Below, in pieces: positions 55,422-62,410 of a DNA stretch of 64,000 bases (positions within the stretch are counted from its first letter, which is position 1; every line of letters begins with the position of its first letter). The stretch comes from Cellvibrio sp. 79 (GTDB taxonomy: Bacteria; Pseudomonadota; Gammaproteobacteria; Pseudomonadales; Cellvibrionaceae). The stretch covers positions 186,001 to 250,000 of the forward strand of contig MVDH01000003.1 in the NCBI GenBank assembly GCA_003056245.1, written 5' to 3'. Below the pieces are notes generated by a model. That model saw only the letters and a program-made list of their open reading frames with translations, searched no databases and was not told the origin of the DNA. A program made the position numbers and the translations under genes.

Positions 55422-56204
55422 GTGGCAACTTTTCAAACGATGGCGGGCGCTAAATTACCTCTACAATTGACACTATTTGTTGGCAATGTTTTAAAAATCA
55501 AGATTGTACCGGGGCCTGGTGAACTCGTTCCTTTTAAACTGAGCATTTCCCCTGACAAGTCATTATTGTTAATCAACGACGAAATCAGGGCGAAAGCTAA
55601 TTTTGAAATATATGAACTTAAAGCAAATAGCCCAGGGTTTGTGCGATTTCAAGCTCAGAACGCAAAAGGAACAAAAGCAGGCCCGATCTCCGTAACAATT
55701 AAACAACCATTGACCTTACCTACAGCCAACGCTGATCAACTAGCACTTATAAAGCTTTTATTAGCGGAAGCGCCTTCACCTTTTTCAGCTAATTATGATG
55801 CATCAACATCGAAAACCGGGCTGCAATGGATGCGCCTTGTTGTGCAAAACCGATTGATCATGAAGTCGGGAATTGTCGGATCGAAAGGTGCGACATCAAT
55901 GATTGATGTAATTAAATCGCCCGGACAATTTAAAGGTTTTGAACAATATCCGGTGCTTGGAAGCAAGCAGCGGGGAAATATCGAGGATATTTTAAATATC
56001 GCAAATGATGGAACTCACGCAAAGCAGCAACTTTTTTATAATCACGTTTCTGCTGCAATTGCAGCCGCTACCGAACCCGCAATTGTAGACCCGTGCACCA
56101 CAAAATTACTGTCGTGGCGTACAGCGGGAGCAGAGTCACCCGGTGGGGACTTTAAGTTTTACAAAAATTTTTCTGGTCAAGATTTCTATACAATTCCAAA
56201 GTAG
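55422..56204 (+). CDS. Putative cell-wall-hydrolase-like protein with Ig-like N-terminal domain
   Basis: A 260-residue protein without signal peptide. The start is GTG at 55422 with AAAGGA seven bases upstream. Residues 1-95 are beta-rich and Ig-like ('KANFEIYELKANSPGFVRF'). Residues 105-255 show a pattern like SleB/CwlJ-type hydrolases: 'LALIKLLLAEA' with a candidate catalytic Glu116, 'LQWMRLVVQNRL', 'SMIDVIKSPGQFKGF' and a C-terminal 'GGDFKFYKNF'. The lack of a signal peptide and the periplasmic neighbour upstream would fit a type VI secretion effector, but no secretion genes lie in the window. The similarity is weak and should be tested by profile search. Confidence 0.5.
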   Translation: MATFQTMAGAKLPLQLTLFVGNVLKIKIVPGPGELVPFKLSISPDKSLLLINDEIRAKANFEIYELKANSPGFVRFQAQNAKGTKAGPISVTIKQPLTLPTANADQLALIKLLLAEAPSPFSANYDASTSKTGLQWMRLVVQNRLIMKSGIVGSKGATSMIDVIKSPGQFKGFEQYPVLGSKQRGNIEDILNIANDGTHAKQQLFYNHVSAAIAAATEPAIVDPCTTKLLSWRTAGAESPGGDFKFYKNFSGQDFYTIPK

Positions 56205-56268
56205 TACGGAGAGATGGCACTTAAAAGCTGCAACTTAGCTGGGAGTTGAACATTATGAGAAGCATCAA

Positions 56269-56574
56269 ATGACCGATCAGAATACAAAAATAATTTATCG
56301 CGGCATATCAATGATAGAGGGATGGCCTGAAAAAATTAAAGCATCACAAGATATTCAAACTTGTATCGTAAATGACCAACAAGTTTCGCGTATACGCTAT
56401 GGTAACGAGCTTGATGATTGGGGTGCAGATCGGCAACCTTGTCATGATTGTGGAGTTATCAAAGGTGAATTTCACGTTGAAGGGTGTGACGTCGAACGCT
56501 GCCCTGGCTGTGATGGCCAAAGGTTTAACTGCGATTGCGAACCTTGCGAAGACGACGACACTGATGAAGCTTAA
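56269..56574 (+). CDS. Small zinc-ribbon-like protein
   Basis: A 101-residue soluble protein. The N-terminal half is 'TDQNTKIIYRGISMIEGWPE' and 'RIRYGNELDDWG'. The C-terminal half is dense in cysteine: 'CHDCGVIKGEFHVEGCDVER' then 'CPGCDGQRFNCDCEPC', followed by an acidic tail. Several CxxC pairs and His residues suggest one or two zinc sites. Similar short proteins are widespread in bacteria but lack a known function, as far as I recall. Confidence 0.65.
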   Translation: MTDQNTKIIYRGISMIEGWPEKIKASQDIQTCIVNDQQVSRIRYGNELDDWGADRQPCHDCGVIKGEFHVEGCDVERCPGCDGQRFNCDCEPCEDDDTDEA

Positions 56575-56639
56575 TAACTCATCCGAGTCGATCTCGCTTC
56601 GCAACGCAACGTGATTCAGACGTCAGGCATGAGGTGTGC

Positions 56640-56972
56640 ATGATGATAAAAGTCATTAATATCCCTGTAAAAAAGCTTCCAATTCCTTTTGGTGAAGCTC
56701 ATTTGGTTTTACGTGGTATCGGTGAATCAAGAGCCAAAGAGATAATAAGACACACTAAAGCAAAGATCATATTGGCTGATGCTGGACTTGATTTTGAATT
56801 GGTCAATTTCAGAAATTACTATGACATATTCAAAAATGAAATCACTCCAAGAATTTGCTCTGACCTTGAATGTATCGAATTATCTCGATATCCAGGCAAT
56901 TATTGTTATGTTTTATCTGAATGGCTTTGCGAAAAAGGAGAAATAATAATCCTGGCTGAGCGGTATCACTAA
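56640..56972 (+). CDS. Hypothetical small protein
   Basis: A soluble protein of about 110 residues. The ATG at 56640 follows GAGG by five bases; a GTG two codons earlier is less likely. The N-terminus 'MMIKVINIPVKKLPIPFGEA' and 'ESRAKEIIRHTKAKIILADA' suggest a small alpha/beta fold. No recognised family. It belongs to the plus-strand series of small orphan genes. Confidence 0.55.
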   Translation: MMIKVINIPVKKLPIPFGEAHLVLRGIGESRAKEIIRHTKAKIILADAGLDFELVNFRNYYDIFKNEITPRICSDLECIELSRYPGNYCYVLSEWLCEKGEIIILAERYH

Positions 56973-57088
56973 AACACCTACTAAAACTGCCAATCATCAC
57001 CGCGCCATGCAAAATTTAAGTCGATGCTTTACGGTTTTGCTGCGAAAAAAACTTACAAACTGTCATAGTATGTGGCTTTGGATTTTTT

Positions 57089-57415
57089 ATGTATAGTCAA
57101 AGTCTGGCTGCGTTGGCCAACAACACCAAGTGGAGCGAATTACAGAAATTTATGTCTGGCCTCGAACAAAGGGCACCTTATTGGCGAACTCGATCTATAA
57201 ATGGTTTTATTTACCCACCACAGGGCTGGGATGGTGATTGGTCTTATCACTTTCGCCTCGGTGAGTACAAAGATATTGAATGGTGCGAAATGCAGCCACG
57301 ACTCAACGACGAGGCGCTATCACAAGAAGAAGTTTTTACCGCGTGTAAAAACTTTGGTTTTGAAACAGAAAAAATAGAGTCCATTGTAAAAGTTATTGGC
57401 TACCGCCGACTCTAA
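57089..57415 (+). CDS. DUF6678-like protein
   Basis: A 108-residue soluble protein. 'NTKWSELQKFMSGLEQRAPY', 'RTRSINGF', 'WDGDWSYHFRLGEYKDIEW' and a final 'VKVIGYRRL' resemble DUF6678 proteins, small proteins often found among polymorphic-toxin immunity genes. The family call is from memory. The gene stands alone with 116 bases upstream. Confidence 0.6.
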   Translation: MYSQSLAALANNTKWSELQKFMSGLEQRAPYWRTRSINGFIYPPQGWDGDWSYHFRLGEYKDIEWCEMQPRLNDEALSQEEVFTACKNFGFETEKIESIVKVIGYRRL

Positions 57416-57498
57416 CTGATAGCTTTCAGGTTACGTCTTTTTAACAACATTAAAAATTAATTATTAAAGTTTGTTACATATTTCAAGGAATAAATGAA

Positions 57499-57741
57499 GT
57501 GGTAGTATTTGCAATTACCAGAGAAGGTTATCTTGAGCTTGAGCCAATTATCAAAACCTTAAATTACCCGCTGTGGGTCAGCGCCGGGGTTTTGTCTAAC
57601 AGTGAGCTTTCCGAATTACGGAGCTTAGGGGTTAATTTAACCAACTTCTCATACTCAATTGAACCGAATGATATGGAAACCATATTGGATGCGCTGGCTG
57701 ACATATCGCTACATCATCCAGGACATAGAATTTGGCTGTAG
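57499..57741 (+). CDS. Hypothetical small protein
   Basis: An 80-residue soluble protein starting at GTG 57499 with AAGGA nine bases upstream. Sequence features: 'ITREGYLELEPIIKTLNYPL', 'SNSELSELRSLGVNLTNF' and the end 'ISLHHPGHRIWL'. The regular alpha/beta pattern looks genuine, but I know no family name. Confidence 0.6.
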   Translation: MVVFAITREGYLELEPIIKTLNYPLWVSAGVLSNSELSELRSLGVNLTNFSYSIEPNDMETILDALADISLHHPGHRIWL

Positions 57742-57790
57742 TGCCAACCTGAATAATTTTTTGCATCGACATTAAGCGCCTGAGGAATAC

Positions 57791-58180
57791 ATGAAAGCAT
57801 TTTTCATAATATTTATATTTTTCACTAATACTACACATGCAGATGTACATAAATGCATGGGAGATGACGGGGTTTTGAAATTTTCAGACAGCCCATGTAA
57901 CGCCGTGGATAAAAAAGCTAGCTCTAGTCACATAAAAAATGAGAATAATAAAGACAAAAAATATCCGGGATATAACTAGGAAAAATATTTAAGCTTAAGC
58001 GCAGAAAAAAGGGCTGAAATATGCTCCATCAAGAAAAAATCATATGAAGAAATAATATCTAAGAAATGCTTGACCATGCTCAACTCCAAAACTAGAAAAA
58101 CGGATTGTTTGTCCGGTAAAAACTTAGAGCACGCAATTTTACTTGCCAAAAACGATTATGAATTTGCCTGCCAAATTTAA
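57791..58180 (+). pseudogene. DUF4124 periplasmic protein interrupted by an in-frame amber codon
   Basis: The first 62 codons give a signal peptide (about 1-17, ending 'TTHA') and a DUF4124 start ('DVHKCMGDDGVLKFSDSPCN'). A TAG follows at 57977-57979. The same frame then continues for 66 codons ('EKYLSLSAEKRAEICSIKKK', 'SKKCLTMLNS', 'KNLEHAILLAKNDYEFACQI') to a TAA at 58178-58180. The continuation has cysteines and charge typical of the C-terminal half of such proteins, so the original product was probably about 129 residues and was cut by a single point mutation. Confidence 0.7.
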
Positions 58181-58221
58181 CATGCAACTCGTTGCTCCAA
58201 CCCATTTTTAAATTAAGAGAT

Positions 58222-58530
58222 ATGTACGAACCAAAAGAATTAGGATTCTGGAGCAACGCAAAAGCTCCCAACTGCGGATCAAAACACCAATTTCTAATCT
58301 CAGGAAAGAAATATCGAGTTATAAAAGAGTTCACAGATTATGACCGTCACATTCATCCCGAAGGAGAAGAGTGGTTATTTTTGGGTTACTCATTTGCTCC
58401 TTATGATGATGGCCTCTCCTGGCTTATATCATTTGATGATAAACAAGAGTGGCACATTCCGATGCAATGGAGAGATGACGAGCAGGGAAAGGTGCTTGAT
58501 GCCTTAGAACAATTTATACAAGAAATTTAA
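58222..58530 (+). CDS. DUF3601 protein
   Basis: A 102-residue soluble protein. The ATG at 58222 is chosen over an in-frame TTG at 58192. The core 'ISGKKYRVIKEFTDYDRHIH', 'PEGEEWLFLGYSFAPYDDGL' and the C-terminal 'QGKVLDALEQFIQEI' fit DUF3601, a small family of unknown function often found alone among orphan genes and gene cassettes. Confidence 0.72.
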   Translation: MYEPKELGFWSNAKAPNCGSKHQFLISGKKYRVIKEFTDYDRHIHPEGEEWLFLGYSFAPYDDGLSWLISFDDKQEWHIPMQWRDDEQGKVLDALEQFIQEI

Positions 58531-58538
58531 TAACATCA

Positions 58539-58555
58539 CTGGTACTTCGTACCAG
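58539..58555 (+). terminator. Short perfect hairpin after the DUF3601 gene
   Basis: CTGGTAC (58539-58545), loop TTC, GTACCAG (58549-58555), nine bases after the stop. No T tract follows, so its role as a terminator is uncertain; it may protect the mRNA end. Confidence 0.4.
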
Positions 58556-58638
58556 AGCCGGATTAACATCATGTACAGTCCAGCCCCGAGATAAGCAGGA
58601 AATATTAAAAAAAATTTTACTACAGCTTAGGAAAAAAA

Positions 58639-59040
58639 GTGAAACTAAATTTCGATTTACTAAGAACATTATTAGTTATAGGTTCTATATTTTCCTGCGG
58701 CATGCTGGCACTTTGTATTTTGCAGATACCAAGCTACACATTCAGTCTTGAAGAAATTCCGTTTCGCTTTAAAATTATCATACCCATATGTCTACTGGTT
58801 CTTTTTTTGGCATCTTATTTTTCAGAAGCCCCAACGTGGAAAAATTTTCTTAAGCTAGTTGGTTATACAATTTGCATAACGCTGCTGGGTATTGTTGCAT
58901 ATGGCATTCGAACTGTAATTTATAATTTGTTCAACCTGTCTGTTAGCACAGAGACTGGGCATGGCTTACTGCTTATATGTTTAGGAGCAGGCGGTATATT
59001 TATTGTTATTAGATGCATTAAGTCAAAATGGTTGAATTAG
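58639..59040 (+). CDS. Small inner-membrane protein with four helices
   Basis: A 133-residue protein starting at GTG 58639, with an AGGAA ribosome site. Four hydrophobic helices lie near residues 8-28, 42-60, 70-92 and 108-126. No charged motif or known family is visible. Confidence 0.55.
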   Translation: MKLNFDLLRTLLVIGSIFSCGMLALCILQIPSYTFSLEEIPFRFKIIIPICLLVLFLASYFSEAPTWKNFLKLVGYTICITLLGIVAYGIRTVIYNLFNLSVSTETGHGLLLICLGAGGIFIVIRCIKSKWLN

Positions 59041-59117
59041 CACCGGACAAGCAGTGAGGCATTATTTCGCTGCGTTATAAGCTTTAACTTATGCAAATCT
59101 AAGTTCATGGAAAAATC

Positions 59118-59336
59118 ATGACAGGAATTAATAAACTATTAAGAAATGAAAGCAAAATTATGCTTTGGGTACTCATAGGACCAATTGCTATAGGGTTAAC
59201 CCTAGTGTTTTTGTTATCCCTGTTCGAAAACAGCATAGATGAATGCCTTGATGCAGGTGGTAGTTTTAACTATGAATCATGTGAATGCGACTTTAAAAAA
59301 TCACATACTGCTCCAATCCAGCATCATTGTAAGTAG
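59118..59336 (+). CDS. Small single-helix membrane protein
   Basis: A 72-residue protein with one transmembrane helix (about 15-36) and a short C-terminal domain with four cysteines ('DECLDAGGSFNYESCECDF' and a final 'HHCK'). Short exported proteins of this shape occur in many gammaproteobacteria and are of unknown function. Confidence 0.5.
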   Translation: MTGINKLLRNESKIMLWVLIGPIAIGLTLVFLLSLFENSIDECLDAGGSFNYESCECDFKKSHTAPIQHHCK

Positions 59337-59386
59337 AAATGTAATAAAGCAATCCAACAAATGGCTTTTAAGTTTATGGAAATCTG

Positions 59387-59764
59387 ATGAAACTGTATTG
59401 CACCAAAGACGAAGTATCGATTAACGGTAGCGTTTTGGAGTTACAAGAGATCAAATCAAAAATCGAAGCTATGAAGGAAGGAGATTTGATCCAATTACAA
59501 TTCGATACAACTGGCAATACGCAAGGCTTTGACATTCTTGAGTCAACTATGATCATTCGAGCAGGCAGCGGTCCTTCCTATACAAGCTATCAGAAAGGCA
59601 TCGGCATTACATTTACAGGCGGTATCGAAAGCCTGAAAGCATTTGCATCACTCTTCAATTTTGAAGAAGAATCTGAACTCGGCTGTCACTATCATTGGGA
59701 TGATGCTTGTGACTCAAACTATGTTGCTAGCGGCACCTTGCCCATAACAGTTGCAGTATCATAA
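59387..59764 (+). CDS. Imm32-like putative immunity protein
   Basis: A 125-residue soluble protein rich in beta-strands. The start 'LYCTKDEVSINGSVLELQEI' and the end 'HYHWDDACDSNYVASGTLPI' resemble Imm32-type immunity proteins, whose C-terminus usually reads H-x-[EHD]-[YW] ... S-x-P-L. No toxin gene is adjacent, as expected for an orphan immunity gene. Confidence 0.5.
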   Translation: MKLYCTKDEVSINGSVLELQEIKSKIEAMKEGDLIQLQFDTTGNTQGFDILESTMIIRAGSGPSYTSYQKGIGITFTGGIESLKAFASLFNFEEESELGCHYHWDDACDSNYVASGTLPITVAVS

Positions 59765-59863
59765 AAACATTTAGCAAAACGCAACATAGTGAAAAGTACG
59801 TAGACCACCGTACCAAGCACAAAAAATCAATAACACCAAAAGTTATTACGCAAAAGGTGAAAA

Positions 59864-60085
59864 ATGTCAGCTTTATTCGTTAAAAGCGCGAAGCATTTAA
59901 AGTCTCATATACTCGATATAGAATTTTCAGACGGGGCGCATCGGATTATAGACTTTGCCCCTTTTATCTTTTCAGTCGGGCACCCCGACTACGAACGTTA
60001 TAAATCTGAATCAGGATTTATTGGTTTTAAAATTGAAGATGGCAATTTAAATTGGGATGATTACACGATGATCTTTCCAACTTAA
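59864..60085 (+). CDS. DUF2442 protein
   Basis: A 73-residue protein with the DUF2442 pattern: 'HLKSHILDIEFSDGAHRIID' followed by a 'FAPFI' motif and a final 'DGNLNWDDYTMIFPT'. Members often lie next to a DUF4160 gene as a possible toxin-antitoxin pair; no DUF4160 gene is seen here. AAAGG precedes the ATG by about six bases. Confidence 0.75.
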   Translation: MSALFVKSAKHLKSHILDIEFSDGAHRIIDFAPFIFSVGHPDYERYKSESGFIGFKIEDGNLNWDDYTMIFPT

Positions 60086-60116
60086 GACCTGTATGCAGGA
60101 AACTTACTTCGCCAAC

Positions 60117-60150
60117 CAAAAAGCCGCCGCAGTTTTGCGACGGCTTTTTT
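60117..60150. terminator. Bidirectional terminator between the DUF2442 gene and the phosphatase cluster
   Basis: AAAAGCCG and CGCA pair with TGCG and CGGCTTTT around a GTTT loop, with one mismatch, and T's follow on the plus strand. Convergent genes lie on both sides. Confidence 0.75.
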
Positions 60151-60170
60151 ATTTTTGGAACAAGAAAAAA

Positions 60171-60866
60171 TTAATCCAGCAAATCCGAATAATCGCGAGA
60201 AAGGTAATTACCGAGCTGAGCCCAAGGTAAGGTTTTGGGGCTGGTTATTTCGCTGGCTTTGATGGTGCGGCCGGATAAGCCTTTTGAGTCTTTGGCGGTA
60301 ATGGTTTTTGCGTATTGCCCTTTAGGATTCCATACCAATGTTATTTGTTGGTTACCGCGTTGTATTTCGTAGGTTTCCAAACCATTTTCACTGACTGTTG
60401 TTGGCTTGAGTTTTTTTAAAGATTCCGGATCGGCCAGGTTCCAGCTTTCTACCCAGTGGCCATCAAACCCTACATTGGCGTAATAGGCTTCTGCGATTTC
60501 GATCACGCGCTTTTCGTGGCGGTCTACCAGTTTTACATCCAATTTACCTTGCGTATCGCGCACAATCCATAACGGGGCGCCGGTGACGTCGTCATGTTTA
60601 TGACCCAGGCCGCCGTGATGGTGTTCATCGTGTGAGGAGCGCTGCGCAGCTTCGGGGACTTCGCGTTCGATCCAGAGTGAATCGGGTTGGCGATAGAGTA
60701 ATTCGGAGTAGGACATTTCCTGGCGCACACCGTCTTTGCCTAGTTTCCATTGGTGATATTCCACGCGCAATGCATCGGCGGGTGCGGCCAATATGTGATT
60801 TGCAATCGTAAACAACGGCAGTAAAACAATGCTGCGTAATAGCAAATTAAAACCGGTTTTTTTCAT
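60171..60866 (-). CDS. Exported His-rich protein downstream of the alkaline phosphatases
   Basis: A 231-residue exported protein. The ATG at 60866 gives a signal peptide (about 1-26, ending 'HILAA'); a longer frame from 60953 begins inside a terminator hairpin and is rejected. Near residue 80 it has a His/Asp-rich loop ('HDEHHHGGLGHKHDD'), a likely metal site. 'GFDGHWVESWNLADPESLKK' and 'YEIQRGNQQITLVWNPKGQY' look like a periplasmic beta-rich domain similar in style to LolA-type or sensor domains. I know no family name. It follows phoA on the same strand after a terminator. Confidence 0.65.
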   Translation of the reverse strand: MKKTGFNLLLRSIVLLPLFTIANHILAAPADALRVEYHQWKLGKDGVRQEMSYSELLYRQPDSLWIEREVPEAAQRSSHDEHHHGGLGHKHDDVTGAPLWIVRDTQGKLDVKLVDRHEKRVIEIAEAYYANVGFDGHWVESWNLADPESLKKLKPTTVSENGLETYEIQRGNQQITLVWNPKGQYAKTITAKDSKGLSGRTIKASEITSPKTLPWAQLGNYLSRDYSDLLD

Positions 60867-60930
60867 CTTTGTAGCTCGCGTTAAAACAATGTTGTAAAAA
60901 AATCTGTAAAAACAAAACATGCATAAAACA

Positions 60931-60958
60931 AAAAGGTGGCCACTATGTGCCACCTTTT
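60931..60958 (-). terminator. Terminator after the first alkaline phosphatase gene
   Basis: AAAAGGTGGC (60931-60940) pairs perfectly with GCCACCTTTT (60949-60958). On the minus strand it follows the phosphatase stop by 16 bases and runs into T's. Confidence 0.85.
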
Positions 60959-60973
60959 CTCAGCAGGGGAAAA

Positions 60974-62386
60974 TTACAACCCCATCGCTTGTTTGATCAA
61001 ACCGTGAATGTCGGTGTTGTTCAGTGTGCCTTTGAAGCGCTGGCTGCCCGCACCACCGGCAGTCAGGCGAACATCGCCACCACCGTGGGTTTCTGAACCG
61101 GCACTGCCCAGTTTCACACCCACTTCCTGCAGGTAATCGTCCGCCAGTACATCGGCTTCAAGGAGTTCCGCGCGAGTTGCTTCACGTGGGCCACCACCAT
61201 TGCCGAATACCAGCGTGGTAAATGGCTTGCCTTGTTTATCTTTAGTGGTGTTGCCAGTGACGTAATCGCGCATCAGGCCAAGGATCGGGTTACCAATTTT
61301 GGAGTAACCGTTAAAGGCCATTACGTGATCGTGGTCGGCGGTAACGATGATCAGGGTGTTGCTCAGGTCAACCGATTCAACGGCCGCTTTAATAGCTGCG
61401 TCAAAGGCGAGAGTATCTTCCAGCGCGCGCTTGGCATTGGTGCCGTGCAATGCGTGGTCGATACGGCCACCTTCTACCATCAGGAAATAACCGGTTTGGT
61501 TGCGTGACAAAACTTGAATCGCGGCCTTGGTCATATCGGCAAGGCTTGGTTCGTTGATGCTGCTTTTCACGCGATCCAGATCGTAATTCAGGTCGCTGGC
61601 GTTAAACAGCCCGAGCAGTTTGTTGGTGGTCGCCAGATTAACGGCGCTCAACTCAGTGCCAGTGGTGACATAGGTGTAACCAGCGGTTTTCATTTCTTCA
61701 ACCAGATTACGGCTGTCGGTGCGGCGACCACCGCTAACAGTAGTCGGTAAAAAATGACGACGGCCGCCGCCGAGAACTACGTCCATACCATCGGTGCCCA
61801 ACCTGGTGTTGTAACCAGCACCGTTAGGAACCATTTGTGCAGCGATGGTGTTCTCAGCATTGCGATTACAGATGTGAGCATAAGTAGTCGCCGGTGTAGC
61901 GTGAGTGATGCGAGTGGTGCTCACGATACCAGTGCCGTAGTTTTTGGCTTTCAACGTTTCCAGCAAAGTTTCCACTGCTTGGCCATTGTTGGTTGTCGGG
62001 CAAGTGCTATCGCCATTTACCTGATAGGCATTGCCGGACGGATCGTTTGGGTTGGTGTCCGGCGTCATGGAAATCACTTCGTTTTTGGATTTTGAACCGG
62101 TGATGTAGCTCGCCATACCGGGTGCGCTGTCGGTAGTTTGCGCATCTTCCGAATAGGTTTTGATACGCGCGGCGTAACCCAGTTTTTCCATCGCCAATTT
62201 GTGCGTTTCAGGCACGGCCAACCCGGCTTTTTCACCAGCGTAAATACGCGCAGCAGTTTGCGTCACTGGACCCATACCATCGCCCAGGAAGAAAATAATA
62301 TTTTTCGCTTCTGCAGCGTGAAGGGTGTTGGCGCTCATCGCGGCTACACACGTTAAGATGGCGCCACTTAAAAAAGATCGTTTCAT
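60974..62386 (-). CDS. phoA: Alkaline phosphatase (periplasmic)
   Basis: PhoA-family phosphomonoesterase of 470 residues with a signal peptide (about 1-24, 'MSANTLHAAEA'). Metal and catalytic motifs are complete: 'IIFFLGDGMG' (Asp), 'TTDSAPGMASYITG' (nucleophile Ser), 'GYFLMVEGGRIDHALHG', 'VTADHDHVM' and 'GSETHGGGDV' (His). Four cysteines suggest disulfides ('STCP', 'HICNR'). It lies 24 bases downstream of a second, similar phosphatase gene, so both are probably in one operon. No Pho box was recognised within the window. Confidence 0.95.
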   Translation of the reverse strand: MKRSFLSGAILTCVAAMSANTLHAAEAKNIIFFLGDGMGPVTQTAARIYAGEKAGLAVPETHKLAMEKLGYAARIKTYSEDAQTTDSAPGMASYITGSKSKNEVISMTPDTNPNDPSGNAYQVNGDSTCPTTNNGQAVETLLETLKAKNYGTGIVSTTRITHATPATTYAHICNRNAENTIAAQMVPNGAGYNTRLGTDGMDVVLGGGRRHFLPTTVSGGRRTDSRNLVEEMKTAGYTYVTTGTELSAVNLATTNKLLGLFNASDLNYDLDRVKSSINEPSLADMTKAAIQVLSRNQTGYFLMVEGGRIDHALHGTNAKRALEDTLAFDAAIKAAVESVDLSNTLIIVTADHDHVMAFNGYSKIGNPILGLMRDYVTGNTTKDKQGKPFTTLVFGNGGGPREATRAELLEADVLADDYLQEVGVKLGSAGSETHGGGDVRLTAGGAGSQRFKGTLNNTDIHGLIKQAMGL

Positions 62387-62410
62387 TGCATTCTCCTACC
62401 TAAGGGCGAG

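Noticed and set aside
44200-60100. Chromosomal integron cassette array
   Set aside because: Small same-strand orphan genes fit, but I found no attC-like sites with GTTRRRY/RYYYAAC ends, no regular repeats between genes and no integrase in the window.
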